Below, one piece after another: positions 17,248 through 27,132 of a DNA stretch of 64,000 bases. The position numbers and the translations under genes were made by a program. Below the pieces are notes generated by a model. It had not been told where the DNA came from, ran no database searches, and saw only the letters and a list, made by a program, of their open reading frames with translations. This DNA is from Phycisphaeraceae bacterium (lineage in GTDB: Bacteria > Planctomycetota > Phycisphaerae > Phycisphaerales > UBA1924): the NCBI GenBank assembly GCA_020639235.1, contig JACKHC010000001.1, positions 1,178,001 to 1,242,000 on the forward strand, read 5' to 3'. Each line of letters opens with the position of its first letter. Position 1 is the stretch's first letter.

Positions 17248-17817
17248 ATGGTTGCAAAGATTCTTAGCGCGGCCGCTGTTGTGGCCCTCGCTGGCGCTGC
17301 GAATGCCGCGGCGTTCAAGGTTCAGGGTGCGGTCGACATGGGCGGCGTCGGCGGCAACGGTATGGCGATCGGTGGCGATTTCACCGGTATCCTCAGCTTC
17401 GCGCCCTTCGCGGCTGCGGGCGTCGGCTGCCAGATCGGCTCCGTCACCGCTCCCTCGCTGGCCAACACCGCGGCGGCGAATGCCACCTCGTTCTCGGCGA
17501 TTTACTTCGTCGCAGGCGGCGTGAACAGCGCCCCCAACGCGGGCAACGACGCGGTTCGCCTCTTCACGGCTGCCTCGTCCGCTGCTTACACCACCCCCAA
17601 GGTCCGTATCCTCATCCGTGACAACGGTGTGGACGTCAACGTCGAGTTCAACGGCCTCGGCAACGACGGCGCGATCGTCGGCGGCGGCACCCTGTCGCAG
17701 CCCTATCGCCTTGCCCAGTACGGCAACGGCCTCTATGTCGAGACCTACGTCCCGACCCCCGGTGCGGCCGCCCTCTTCGGCGTTGCCGGCCTCGCCGCTG
17801 CCCGTCGTCGTCGCTAA
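17248..17817 (+). CDS. PEP-CTERM-like secreted protein, tandem copy 1
   Basis: Protein of 189 residues with signal peptide (VAKILSAAAVVALAGAANAA). The compact domain opens with FKVQGAVDMGGVGGNG and closes with VRILIRDNGVDVNVEFNGL and VGGGTLSQPYRLAQY. The C-terminal tag is PTPGAAALFGVAGLAAARRRR: a Pro-rich turn, hydrophobic helix and Arg cluster. Such tails are exosortase-type (PEP-CTERM) sorting signals in Gram-negative bacteria. ATG 17248 has GGAG eight bases upstream; ATG 17233 is also possible. Function of the family is unknown. Two paralogues follow. Confidence 0.83.
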   Translation: MVAKILSAAAVVALAGAANAAAFKVQGAVDMGGVGGNGMAIGGDFTGILSFAPFAAAGVGCQIGSVTAPSLANTAAANATSFSAIYFVAGGVNSAPNAGNDAVRLFTAASSAAYTTPKVRILIRDNGVDVNVEFNGLGNDGAIVGGGTLSQPYRLAQYGNGLYVETYVPTPGAAALFGVAGLAAARRRR

Positions 17818-17860
17818 TCCGTCACGACTGACAGCAGCAGCACTTCACTGAGTGCACTCG

Positions 17861-17894
17861 ACCGACGGGCTTCACGGCCCGTCGGTTCTTTTTT
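17861..17894 (+). terminator. Intrinsic terminator after tandem copy 1
   Basis: A ten-pair stem (17861-17870 with 17877-17886) closes a six-base loop and is followed by TTCTTTTTT. It separates copy 1 from copies 2 and 3. Confidence 0.88.
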
Positions 17895-17955
17895 GCTTCC
17901 ATCCTGTCCGGCGTGCGATAACCTAAAGGGGCACAGTCATACGGGAGATCGGGCC

Positions 17956-18534
17956 ATGAGACGAATAATGATCGGTGCTGCGGTGCTGGCGTTGGCGGGC
18001 GCGGCCCGCGGCGAGTTCTTCAAGATTCAGGGGGCGGTCGATTTCGGCGGCATCGGCGGAAACGGCGGTCCGCTGCTCGGGGACTTCGCCGACCCGACAG
18101 ATCCGCTCAACCCGGTCGTGCCGCCCGAGTTCGGGCCCACTGCGAACGGTCAGGCCGTCAGCGTTGCGAACACACCGGTTGCGACGCCGACTTCGTACAG
18201 CGTGATCTTCTTCGTCGCCGGAGGCGTGAACAGCATCACGGATCCGGCGGGCTTCGACGGCGTGGAGATTTTCCGGGGGGGGTTCGGTGCCGACTATGCG
18301 CTGGCCAGTGAGGCGCGTGTGCTGATCCGTGACAACGGTGCGGACAAGAATGTGCGTTTCACCGGGATCGGCACGCCGGGCGAGGTCGTCGGGGGCGGCA
18401 CGCTTAGCCAGACATATCGACTGATGCAGTACGACGGCGCGTTCCGCTCGCTGTGGGTCGAGGCGATTCCCGCGCCGGGCGCGGCGGCGGTGTTGATGAT
18501 GGGCGGGATGGTGGCGGCGCGTCGGCGGCGGTGA
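17956..18534 (+). CDS. PEP-CTERM-like secreted protein, tandem copy 2
   Basis: Protein of 192 residues, paralogous to the genes on both sides. It has a signal peptide (MRRIMIGAAVLALAGAARG), the family opening FFKIQGAVDFGGIGGNGG, the conserved ARVLIRDNGADKNVRFTGIG, GGGTLSQTYRLMQY, and tail PAPGAAAVLMMGGMVAARRRR. The start follows GGGAG by eight bases. A 40-base gap without a terminator leads to copy 3, so these two are probably cotranscribed. Role unknown; extracellular or surface-anchored location is inferred from the tail. Confidence 0.83.
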   Translation: MRRIMIGAAVLALAGAARGEFFKIQGAVDFGGIGGNGGPLLGDFADPTDPLNPVVPPEFGPTANGQAVSVANTPVATPTSYSVIFFVAGGVNSITDPAGFDGVEIFRGGFGADYALASEARVLIRDNGADKNVRFTGIGTPGEVVGGGTLSQTYRLMQYDGAFRSLWVEAIPAPGAAAVLMMGGMVAARRRR

Positions 18535-18574
18535 GCGTTGGTCATTCGAGATCGAAGAATGCGGAGGAATCGCC

Positions 18575-19150
18575 ATGCGAACTCGTCAACTGATGATGAT
18601 TGCCGTCGTTGCGTTGGGCGCGGACACGGCGTTGGGTGAGCCGTTCAAGGTGCAGGGGGCTGTTGAGATGAACGGCCTTGCGGGTGATATTCCTCCGGCT
18701 GAAGAGTGGCACAACCCACTGTTTCCTGGTGAGTCGATCCTGGGGCCGACGATAGGGGGGCAGGAAGTTTCCTTCGCGAATGTGCCGCAGGTCAATCCGC
18801 CGGGAACGGTGTTCTACGGGGTCTACTTTGTGACGGGTGGTGTTTGGAGTGTTGCCTCGCCGGGTGGGAACGATGGCGTGGTTCTGTTCCGCGCGTATTT
18901 CGGCGAGGACTACTCGATCGTGAATCGCGTGCGCATCTTGATTCGCGACGGCGGCGCGGACAAGAATGTTGAGTTTCTTGATATTGGCGGTTTGGGCACG
19001 GTTGTGGGCGGTGGGTCGCTATCGCAGCCGTATCGACTGGCGCAGTACGACACCGGTACGCGAGACTTGTGGGTGGAGGCGGTTCCAGCGCCGGGCGGGG
19101 GTGCATTGCTCGCACCGATGTGCTTGGCGTTAGCGCGTCGGCGTCGGTAG
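18575..19150 (+). CDS. PEP-CTERM-like secreted protein, tandem copy 3
   Basis: Protein of 191 residues with signal peptide (RTRQLMMIAVVALGADTALG). The family core is PFKVQGAVEMNGLAGD, VRILIRDGGADKNVEFLDIG and VGGGSLSQPYRLAQY. The tail, PAPGGGALLAPMCLALARRRR, has a Cys in the hydrophobic part and is less regular than in copies 1 and 2. GGAGG lies seven bases before the start. The middle part differs from the other copies in length, suggesting divergence after duplication. Confidence 0.82.
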   Translation: MRTRQLMMIAVVALGADTALGEPFKVQGAVEMNGLAGDIPPAEEWHNPLFPGESILGPTIGGQEVSFANVPQVNPPGTVFYGVYFVTGGVWSVASPGGNDGVVLFRAYFGEDYSIVNRVRILIRDGGADKNVEFLDIGGLGTVVGGGSLSQPYRLAQYDTGTRDLWVEAVPAPGGGALLAPMCLALARRRR

Positions 19151-19230
19151 GGCGAGGATTCCGAAAAGTGTGCAATTGGCGTACCCTCGGGTGATTGTGA
19201 GACCACACCGCGATGGGAGGTTGTCGCCTG

Positions 19231-21255
<2,025 letters not shown>

Positions 21256-21257
21256 GC

Positions 21258-21701
21258 GTGCGGTTCGCGCGGTTCGATCTCCTTGGCCGGGTGCTGGAGG
21301 TGCGCGAGGGCGACTTCGGCGATCATCTCGTGCTTATCGACGGGCGGGTGGTCTCACACAAGTCGATGGGATTCTGGGTCGGCGGGTCGAGCCATTTCTT
21401 CGAACTCACCTCGGAGGAAGGCGAGAAGCTTCATATCGAGGTGCAGGTGCGGGGTTGGCGGTTTCGGTTCACGCCCGCGTTTCTGCTCGCAGATGGCGCG
21501 GAAATGGCGGCGCTGGAACTCGTGTCGCGACGGCACATGCAACGGCGTTGCCCGTATTGCGTGTATTCGCTGGTCGGGCTGACCGTTGAGAATGACGAAG
21601 TGAAATGCCCCGAATGCGGCAGGCATTCTTCGCTGGCGGTGCTTGGCTTGAAGAAGGGCGCGAAGATCGTGCCGCGTCATGCGCGGGATCTGGGCGCATA
21701 A
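21258..21701 (+). CDS. Small zinc-ribbon protein
   Basis: Protein of 147 residues starting at GTG two bases after acs. The N-terminal 95 residues look beta-rich (VLEVREGDFGDHLVLIDGRV). The C-terminal part has a zinc ribbon, CPYC near residue 98 and CPECG near 118, in the pattern C-x2-C-x-Y-x-L-x-G...CPECG. The same pattern occurs in the two membrane proteins at the right end of the window. No membrane span is evident. Function unknown; the spacing suggests cotranscription with acs. Confidence 0.68.
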   Translation: MRFARFDLLGRVLEVREGDFGDHLVLIDGRVVSHKSMGFWVGGSSHFFELTSEEGEKLHIEVQVRGWRFRFTPAFLLADGAEMAALELVSRRHMQRRCPYCVYSLVGLTVENDEVKCPECGRHSSLAVLGLKKGAKIVPRHARDLGA

Positions 21702-21754
21702 AAAGACCCACCGTACCGGGGGAAGTACAGTGGGTAGGAGGGAAGAAACACGTC
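21700..21754 (-). ncRNA. Candidate small RNA with anti-Shine-Dalgarno-like stretch
   Basis: Read on the minus strand, a TATACT box (21766-21761) is followed after a few bases by a pyrimidine-rich segment containing CTTCCCTCCT. Next comes a hairpin with an 11-position stem and one mismatch (21735-21725 with 21716-21706, loop of eight), then C and TTTTT (21705-21700). That is a promoter-like box, a CCUCC region and an intrinsic terminator within about 60 bases. No convincing -35 is seen. Alternatively the hairpin terminates antisense transcription, or the plus strand encodes a 23-residue peptide (ATG 21758) behind AGGAGG. Confidence 0.35.
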
Positions 21755-21927
21755 GCTATGAGTATAGCACGCGGTCTCGGTCAGGTGGAAGCGCCGGGTG
21801 CAAAAAATCGTGAAGTTTGGGAGCCGTGACCTCCATCGTGGCGTCCAATCGGGGGTGGATGGGGCCCACAGGGCTGGCGGCGGGTGCCGAGAACCGGCAG
21901 AATGACTCTCGTGAAAGGGTGGGCTTC

Positions 21928-23277
21928 GTGGAGAATACCGGCCGGGAACACCAATCCGCTCGCTTCGGGGCTCCAAGGGCTCGGATTGCGGTCTTGATCG
22001 GCACAATGTTATTCGGACCCGGACAGCTGGTGACGCTCTACGCACAAGACGGTGAACCGACTGGTGACGAGCCGCTCGGGTATCCGCTCGACGCGTCGGG
22101 GCTTCCTATGGTCCCCGAGGTGCGGCCGCCGGGGTTCGAAGCACGGGAAGGGGACCCCGTGGAGGTGTATTTCCGCGGGCGTGGCCCGATGCGAGCGACC
22201 TTTCTGCGGCGGACCGACGAGACGCTCACCGTGCGGATCGGTGGCGTGGAGACGACATGGCCCGATCGATCGATCGAGCGGGTTGTGGTGATGATCCCGG
22301 CGTCGGAGCGTGCCGCGATGATGCGCGAACAGATCGATGATCGCGATCTGACGGCGCGGGTTCGGCTTGCGGAGTGGATGCGTGTCGAGGGGTTGTTTGA
22401 CGAGTCGGCGGGCGAGTTGCGGGGTGTGCTCGAACTCGAGCCGAGCCATGGCCGAGCTTCGCGGTTGCTGGGTGTGGTGGAGTCGTTGATTGCCGCTCGT
22501 GATGCGCTGCGGCAGCCGAGGGAAGCGCCGGAGCCCGTTGCTCGTCGGGATGTGCGCGCGCCGGTTGCGGCGCGGGAGAAGATTCCCGTATTGACGGATG
22601 ATCAGATCAATCTCTTGCGCGTGTACGAGATCGATCTGACGAACCCACCGGCGATTCACATCAGGCCCGAGACGGTCGATCGGTTGATGGATACCTACAA
22701 GGAGAGCCCGTTTATCCCTTCGACGGAGCGCGGGCGGGAGGAGTTCCGGAAGCTGCCGGAATGGAAGATTCTGGACATCATGTTCCGGCTGCGCGCGCGG
22801 GAGTTGTACGGCGAGGTCCGTGTGGACGGCGATCCTGAGACCTTCGTTCGTTTCCGCGATGATGTGCAGACGCGCTGGCTGGTGAATGCCTGCGCACGGT
22901 GTCACTCGGGGTCCGACGCCGGCGCGTTCAGGCTTGTGAAAGACCGTGCGGGCGGGGCGGAGGCGGTGTATACGAACTTTCTGATCGTGAACGAGTTTGT
23001 GCTGAGCGATGGGCGGCCACTGGTGAACGAGGCCGATCCGGAGGCATCGGCGCTGTTCGAGATGGGGCTGCCCAGAACGGAAGCCGCGAGCGGGCATCCC
23101 GATGTGCGCGGGTGGCGTCCGGTGTTCCGGAATCGGCGGGATCGGGGGTACCGCGCCGGGATCGAGTGGGTGCGGTCGCTGTATCGGCCCCGGCCCGAGT
23201 ATCCGATCGAGTACGACCCGTCGGGTGGAGGGGAACCGGAGGGGGCCGAAGCGTCGAATGGTGGGGGCGGGCCCTGA
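21928..23277 (+). CDS. Exported protein with a single heme-c-type CxxCH motif
   Basis: Protein of 449 residues with an N-terminal signal-like helix (RIAVLIGTMLFGPGQLVTLYAQ). A small beta region (VEVYFRGRGPMRATFLRRTD) and a TPR-like helical stretch (LAEWMRVEGLFDESAGELRG) follow. A C-terminal half has CARCHSG near residue 322, one covalent-heme motif. I do not recognise the whole protein. The GTG at 21928 has AAGG about nine bases upstream; other in-frame GTGs (for example 21919) are possible. Redox or structural heme use is inference, since CxxCH also occurs by chance. Confidence 0.66.
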   Translation: MENTGREHQSARFGAPRARIAVLIGTMLFGPGQLVTLYAQDGEPTGDEPLGYPLDASGLPMVPEVRPPGFEAREGDPVEVYFRGRGPMRATFLRRTDETLTVRIGGVETTWPDRSIERVVVMIPASERAAMMREQIDDRDLTARVRLAEWMRVEGLFDESAGELRGVLELEPSHGRASRLLGVVESLIAARDALRQPREAPEPVARRDVRAPVAAREKIPVLTDDQINLLRVYEIDLTNPPAIHIRPETVDRLMDTYKESPFIPSTERGREEFRKLPEWKILDIMFRLRARELYGEVRVDGDPETFVRFRDDVQTRWLVNACARCHSGSDAGAFRLVKDRAGGAEAVYTNFLIVNEFVLSDGRPLVNEADPEASALFEMGLPRTEAASGHPDVRGWRPVFRNRRDRGYRAGIEWVRSLYRPRPEYPIEYDPSGGGEPEGAEASNGGGGP

Positions 23278-23389
23278 GGCTGCGGCCCGCGGATGGGGTG
23301 ATAGACTGCCCGGCCCGATTGTGCGTCGGACGCTATCGAGGGATGGCGGACGGTGGCGGCATCGGACAGCGACTTGATGGAGACCCGTA

Positions 23390-24796
23390 GTGAAGCAATT
23401 GCTGAGAGATCGTGTTAATCCACGGCGGCTGACCCGGACGGCGGGAGCCGGGTGGGTGGCGGCCCTGGTGACCTTGGGCGGATGCGACGGCGGGTCTGAC
23501 CATCTGGCGTCGGAGGTGGAGCTTCTCCAGACGCGTCTCGAGGCGATGCACACGGCCGGTGGCGCGCCGGCGCCCGAGGGGCATCGGACGAGGGTGTACA
23601 ACGAGATGATCGCCAAGGTTCAGGAGTTGTCGAAGGGCGCGACCGAATCGCAGCAATCGACGCTTGCCCTGATCGGCGCGAACGCGAAGGCGGGTCTGGC
23701 GGAGATCGAGAGCGACCATGTCCGCGCCAAGATCGCGGATGTGACCCGCGCCGGATCGCTCGTGCGCTCGGCGCTGGACCTTTATACGACGCAGCACGCG
23801 CTGGCGGACTCGATGCTCGGGCGTTCGCCCTCGGAGGACTTGTCGAGTCTCGATGATCAGACGCTCTTGATTGAGACCAGGATGGCGCAGACCCGCAAGA
23901 CTCTGGCGGGCGCTGAGCAGGAGCTCGCGGGACTGGTTGGTGAAGCGGCGGCGCTGGAAGCGCAGGCGAAAGTCGAGCGTGACCAGGCGGCGCGGCTCCG
24001 GGTTGAGTCGCTTGCGGAGGGAACCGGGTCGCGGGCCGCGATGATCGAAGAGGCGAAAGATCATTTGATCGCGGCGGCGGAGTTTGAGCGGCAGATGGCC
24101 GAGACTCAGATCGAGATCGATCGCGTGACACCTATCGCGGAGGGTGCGGAAGACGAGATCGCCCGATTGCAGCGGCAGCTGGATCGGATCGCGATGTCGC
24201 GGACGACGATCCGTGAGATGGATCAGGAGTTGACGAGGCTTTCGGAGTCCGCCCGGAAGCAGGCGAACGAGGCGGGCACCGAGGTGGCGCGCCGGTTCGA
24301 GGCGCTCGTCGCGCTCGTTGATGAAGAGCTTGTGCCGGCGTACGAGTCGGCGATGAGCAAGTACAACGGTGCGATCGGCGACGCGGGTCGGGCGCGCGAC
24401 GCGAATGACCGGTCGATGCAGCAGCTGGTATCGGGGTCGATCGCGGCGTCGATGGCGGCGCTGGCGCAGTCGCACGCCGAGGCGATGGGGCATCTGGCCG
24501 GAATCGTGCGTGAGATCGAGACGGTCAAGCCGTCTCTGGCGGGGCGTGATCGCTACACGCAGGCGCGCGAGAAGTATGAAGCGATCGCCAATGAGGCCTC
24601 GGATGTGTTCACCCAGAGCGCGCAACGGGCTTCGGGGTCCTACCGCGGCGCCGGGAGCGGCGCTTCGCGCGAGGTGTTCACCTCGATCGCCGAGTTCTAC
24701 GACGGCATCGCCTCCGGTGGCGAGGAGATGGGCGAGCCCGACGATGAGATGGGCGATCCGGGAGACGGCGTGGTGGAGCCGGCGCCCGATGCGTGA
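23390..24796 (+). CDS. Coiled-coil lipoprotein of unknown function
   Basis: Protein of 468 residues with a long basic signal region ending in lipobox LGGC32. Nearly the whole mature part is predicted helical and rich in A, E, R, Q and L heptads, consistent with long coiled coils. The C-terminus is acidic and Gly/Pro-rich. The GTG start follows GGAGA by six or seven bases. Probably an envelope-attached scaffold or spacer; no family recognised. It converges on a minus-strand gene whose stop is six bases away. Confidence 0.7.
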   Translation: MKQLLRDRVNPRRLTRTAGAGWVAALVTLGGCDGGSDHLASEVELLQTRLEAMHTAGGAPAPEGHRTRVYNEMIAKVQELSKGATESQQSTLALIGANAKAGLAEIESDHVRAKIADVTRAGSLVRSALDLYTTQHALADSMLGRSPSEDLSSLDDQTLLIETRMAQTRKTLAGAEQELAGLVGEAAALEAQAKVERDQAARLRVESLAEGTGSRAAMIEEAKDHLIAAAEFERQMAETQIEIDRVTPIAEGAEDEIARLQRQLDRIAMSRTTIREMDQELTRLSESARKQANEAGTEVARRFEALVALVDEELVPAYESAMSKYNGAIGDAGRARDANDRSMQQLVSGSIAASMAALAQSHAEAMGHLAGIVREIETVKPSLAGRDRYTQAREKYEAIANEASDVFTQSAQRASGSYRGAGSGASREVFTSIAEFYDGIASGGEEMGEPDDEMGDPGDGVVEPAPDA

Positions 24797-24813
24797 TGAC
24801 GCTTAGCGCGTCA
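24797..24813. terminator. Possible shared hairpin between convergent stops
   Basis: TGACGC (24797-24802) pairs with GCGTCA (24808-24813) around TTAGC. It overlaps the 3' end of the minus-strand gene and lies just past the plus-strand stop. No T-run follows on either strand, so termination activity is doubtful. Confidence 0.25.
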
Positions 24814-26293
24814 GCCCTTTGTCCTTCCAGATTCGGAGCAGCCGCGCGGGGTCGATGGGTTCGGCGATGCGTCCCTCGGGGAGGCGTTGGCGGATCAACT
24901 GTCCCGAAGTGTCATAGTCGGTGATGGCGTCGCGGGCGTTCTCGGTATCTCGGCTGCGCGCGGTCCATGTGCCGAGTTCGGTCTTCTTGAAGATGTCCCT
25001 TCGGAGCACGACCTGATCCAGTCGGGAGTCGTAGGTGTAAAACCCGAAAACACCCGAGAGGTCGCGTGCGGCGACGAGGCGCGAGAGGAGCAGGAGTTCC
25101 ACCTTGGAGATGTAGCCCTCGTCGGGCAGGTTGAACTCCGTCACTGATGGGTCGCCGCCCGGAGCCAGGACGCTCGCGGTAAGGCGTGTGCCTTCGCGGA
25201 CGACGGTCTGCTCGACGGTGGTCGTCTCGGGAGGTTGGCCATCGACACCCTCGGCGGTCCGGATGACGTTCTGGATGAACCAGGTTTCGGCGTTTCGGTC
25301 GAGGGAGAGGAAGTAGCGGGCGTCCATCTGAACGGTTGACCCGTCTGGCGACACGAATGCTGCGGTGATGAGCGCCACGTACCCGTATTCCCGCTCCGTG
25401 GGCGTGAAGTTGACTGCGCGCTTTCGCGGGTTGAGTTCGCCGAGTTGTCCCTTGCGGATCTCGACGCGCTGCCAGGCGACTTCGGTGTCGTCTTCGGCGC
25501 GGCCTGTGGTCGAGGGCTCATAGAGACGCACGAAGACGGGCGAAAGGTCCTTCAGGACGGCGTCGATATCGTCGTTTGAGATGGAGTCCAGGAGCTGGAT
25601 GCCCGTCAGCACGGCCGCGGCACGCTCGGCCTGGATGCTGGACATATCCGTGAAGGAAGCGGTTGCGAGAATGGTCTCGTAAGTCCGGCGGGCGCGGTCG
25701 AACGCCTCGTCGGGCGTGTCGAGCTGGGCGATAACGAACTCGCCGGGCGCGGTGTGGAAGACGGTGTATCCCGTGACGGGTTGTACGCCCTTCTTGGAGT
25801 TCAGGTGTCGGAAACCCATGTATACGCGGGCTGCGGGGATGTTGTTGATGGAGAGGTGGTCCGACCGTTCGAAGGGCTGGGAAGTGACGACCACGGGTTT
25901 CTTTGTCCGGGGGTCGACGATCTGGAAGGCGTTGGGCGCATTGGCTTCCGCCTTCTGGCGCTGTTCGATGATGGAGTCGAGAACCTCTTCGAGTGTGAGC
26001 GACTTGTTGGTTGAGCGCTGGTTGTAGATCTGGAGGAGCCATTCCGTGTCGCGCGGCTGGACGGTCAGGCGACCGGTGCCGACGGTGACGGCTTGGCTTG
26101 TCACGACCGAGTCTTCCGGGAGATAGATCGAGAGCCCGAGGGCCGGGGCGTCGTAGGGGGTGTCGGAGAGGGGGATCATGGCGGACTGATCGGGAGCCGC
26201 CTCGGGTTGCGGCCGCGCGATGGCGGGCTTTGCGGCCAGAATACCAATCAAAATACTAACAAAAGAAGCGGCGAGTACGTGTTGCGTCTTCAT
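24803..26293 (-). CDS. Exported protein of unknown function
   Basis: Protein of 496 residues with a clear signal peptide (TQHVLAASFVSILIGILAAKPAIA). The mature part alternates beta-like and helical stretches: DAPALGLSIYLPEDSVVTSQ early, a central helical region (LTGIQLLDSISNDDIDAVLK), and a C-terminal region ending in RLLRIWKDKGLTR. The first 200 residues resemble proteins that test for a PsbP/DcrB-like fold, but I cannot confirm this. It is read toward the coiled-coil lipoprotein gene and divergently from the ribosomal cluster. Confidence 0.68.
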   Translation of the reverse strand: MKTQHVLAASFVSILIGILAAKPAIARPQPEAAPDQSAMIPLSDTPYDAPALGLSIYLPEDSVVTSQAVTVGTGRLTVQPRDTEWLLQIYNQRSTNKSLTLEEVLDSIIEQRQKAEANAPNAFQIVDPRTKKPVVVTSQPFERSDHLSINNIPAARVYMGFRHLNSKKGVQPVTGYTVFHTAPGEFVIAQLDTPDEAFDRARRTYETILATASFTDMSSIQAERAAAVLTGIQLLDSISNDDIDAVLKDLSPVFVRLYEPSTTGRAEDDTEVAWQRVEIRKGQLGELNPRKRAVNFTPTEREYGYVALITAAFVSPDGSTVQMDARYFLSLDRNAETWFIQNVIRTAEGVDGQPPETTTVEQTVVREGTRLTASVLAPGGDPSVTEFNLPDEGYISKVELLLLSRLVAARDLSGVFGFYTYDSRLDQVVLRRDIFKKTELGTWTARSRDTENARDAITDYDTSGQLIRQRLPEGRIAEPIDPARLLRIWKDKGLTR

Positions 26294-26666
26294 GGATTGA
26301 TCCTATAACCGTCGCGTGCTCCGGGAGTGCATCGACGGTTCATCGAGGCGACTTGAGGCGAGCGATCGCGAAGGCCTTGGGAGGGGAGCGAGGGGGGGGC
26401 CGGGAGGGTCTTGGGGAGGTGGTTGAGTTGACAGCGTTGTGAATCTGCGTATCCTCTGCGGCTCGCCCCATGGGATGGGGGCTTTGGTGGGCCTCTATCC
26501 CGCCCCGAGAAGGTTTGTACCGCGATCCTGCCGGAAGTTCCGGGAGCGTGTTGCGGCCCCCGGATGGAGCCGGGTGTTTGAGTGGTTTGTCGTCGGCGGG
26601 AGTTTCTCGCGGACGGGAATGTGTTTCGGACTGGTTTGCAGGTTTCGCGTTGCGCAAGGGTCAAGC
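26294..26666 (+). promoter_or_regulatory. Promoter and leader of the S10 operon
   Basis: The gap between the divergent exported-protein gene and rpsJ holds TTGACA (26428-26433) and TATCCT (26450-26455) with a 16-base spacer, the best promoter in the window. Transcription would begin near 26462 and give a leader of about 205 bases. GC-rich potential hairpins occur in it (for example around 26535-26575). A feedback-regulated leader of the S10 type is plausible, but I see no match to the E. coli L4 target. A possible -10 for the minus-strand gene (TATAGG, minus strand, near 26305) is weak. Confidence 0.6.
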
Positions 26667-26975
26667 ATGAGCGGTGGCAAGATTCGAATCCGGATGGAAG
26701 CGTACGACCACCAGGCGTTGGACGCCTCGGCGCGCGAGATTGTCGAGCACGCCAAGCGCACGAGCGCGAAGGTTGCGGGTCCTGTTCCGCTGCCGACGCG
26801 CGTTGAGCGTTACACCGTTCTCCGTTCTCCATTCATCGACAAAAAGTCTCGCGAGCAGTTCGAGATCCGCACGCACAAACGAATCATTGACATCACGGAA
26901 CCCAACGCGCGCACGGTCGAGGCGCTGAATCGACTCGTCGTTCCCGCGGGTGTGTTCATCAAGATCAAGGCATAG
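26667..26975 (+). CDS. rpsJ: 30S ribosomal protein S10
   Basis: Head protein of the 30S subunit (uS10), also a transcription antitermination factor with NusB. The 102 residues are the family length, with hallmark stretches IRIRMEAYDHQALDASAREI, PLPTRVERYTVLRSPF.DKKS and FEIRTHKRIIDI. AAGGG lies six bases before the ATG. The frame is open far upstream but the promoter near 26428-26455 falls inside that extension. It is the first gene of the ribosomal cluster and is followed at once by an intrinsic terminator. Confidence 0.98.
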   Translation: MSGGKIRIRMEAYDHQALDASAREIVEHAKRTSAKVAGPVPLPTRVERYTVLRSPFIDKKSREQFEIRTHKRIIDITEPNARTVEALNRLVVPAGVFIKIKA

Positions 26976-26980
26976 CAAGG

Positions 26981-27011
26981 CCCGGGCGCTCGAAGGAGCG
27001 GCCGGGTTTTT
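26981..27011 (+). terminator. Intrinsic terminator/attenuator between rpsJ and rplC
   Basis: An 11-position stem with one mismatch (26981-26991 with 26996-27006) closes a GAAG loop and is followed directly by TTTTT. It begins five bases after the rpsJ stop, inside what is normally one continuous operon. It would reduce readthrough from S10 into L3 unless antitermination occurs. A 120-base leader without a clear promoter separates it from rplC. Confidence 0.8.
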
Positions 27012-27132
27012 CGTTAGGACAACAAATGGTTCCTCTGCGGCGTCCCGGTGTGCGGGACGGATGCACGAGCCGCCGGTGAGAGCCCGGCCAATACCGACCG
27101 CGGATTCGCGGGCGGCCCGAAAGGTTTGCGAG

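Noticed and set aside
21758..21829. A 23-codon plus-strand frame behind AGGAGG
   Set aside because: The spacing of about 15 bases is too long and the peptide has no features. I keep it only as an alternative to the small RNA.
23267..23290. GCGGGCC/GGCCCGC hairpin at the end of the CxxCH protein
   Set aside because: The stem overlaps the stop codon and no T-run follows. It may be chance in GC-rich DNA.
26439..26666. In-frame upstream extension of rpsJ
   Set aside because: The promoter TTGACA/TATCCT lies inside it, S10 has a strictly conserved length, and AAGGG precedes ATG 26667.
26680..26700. GATTCGAATCC reminiscent of a tRNA T-arm
   Set aside because: It lies within the rpsJ coding region and no acceptor or anticodon stem surrounds it.
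26950..27132. In-frame upstream extension of rplC
   Set aside because: It includes the terminator hairpin and encodes nothing like L3; MALKLLGTK is the standard start.
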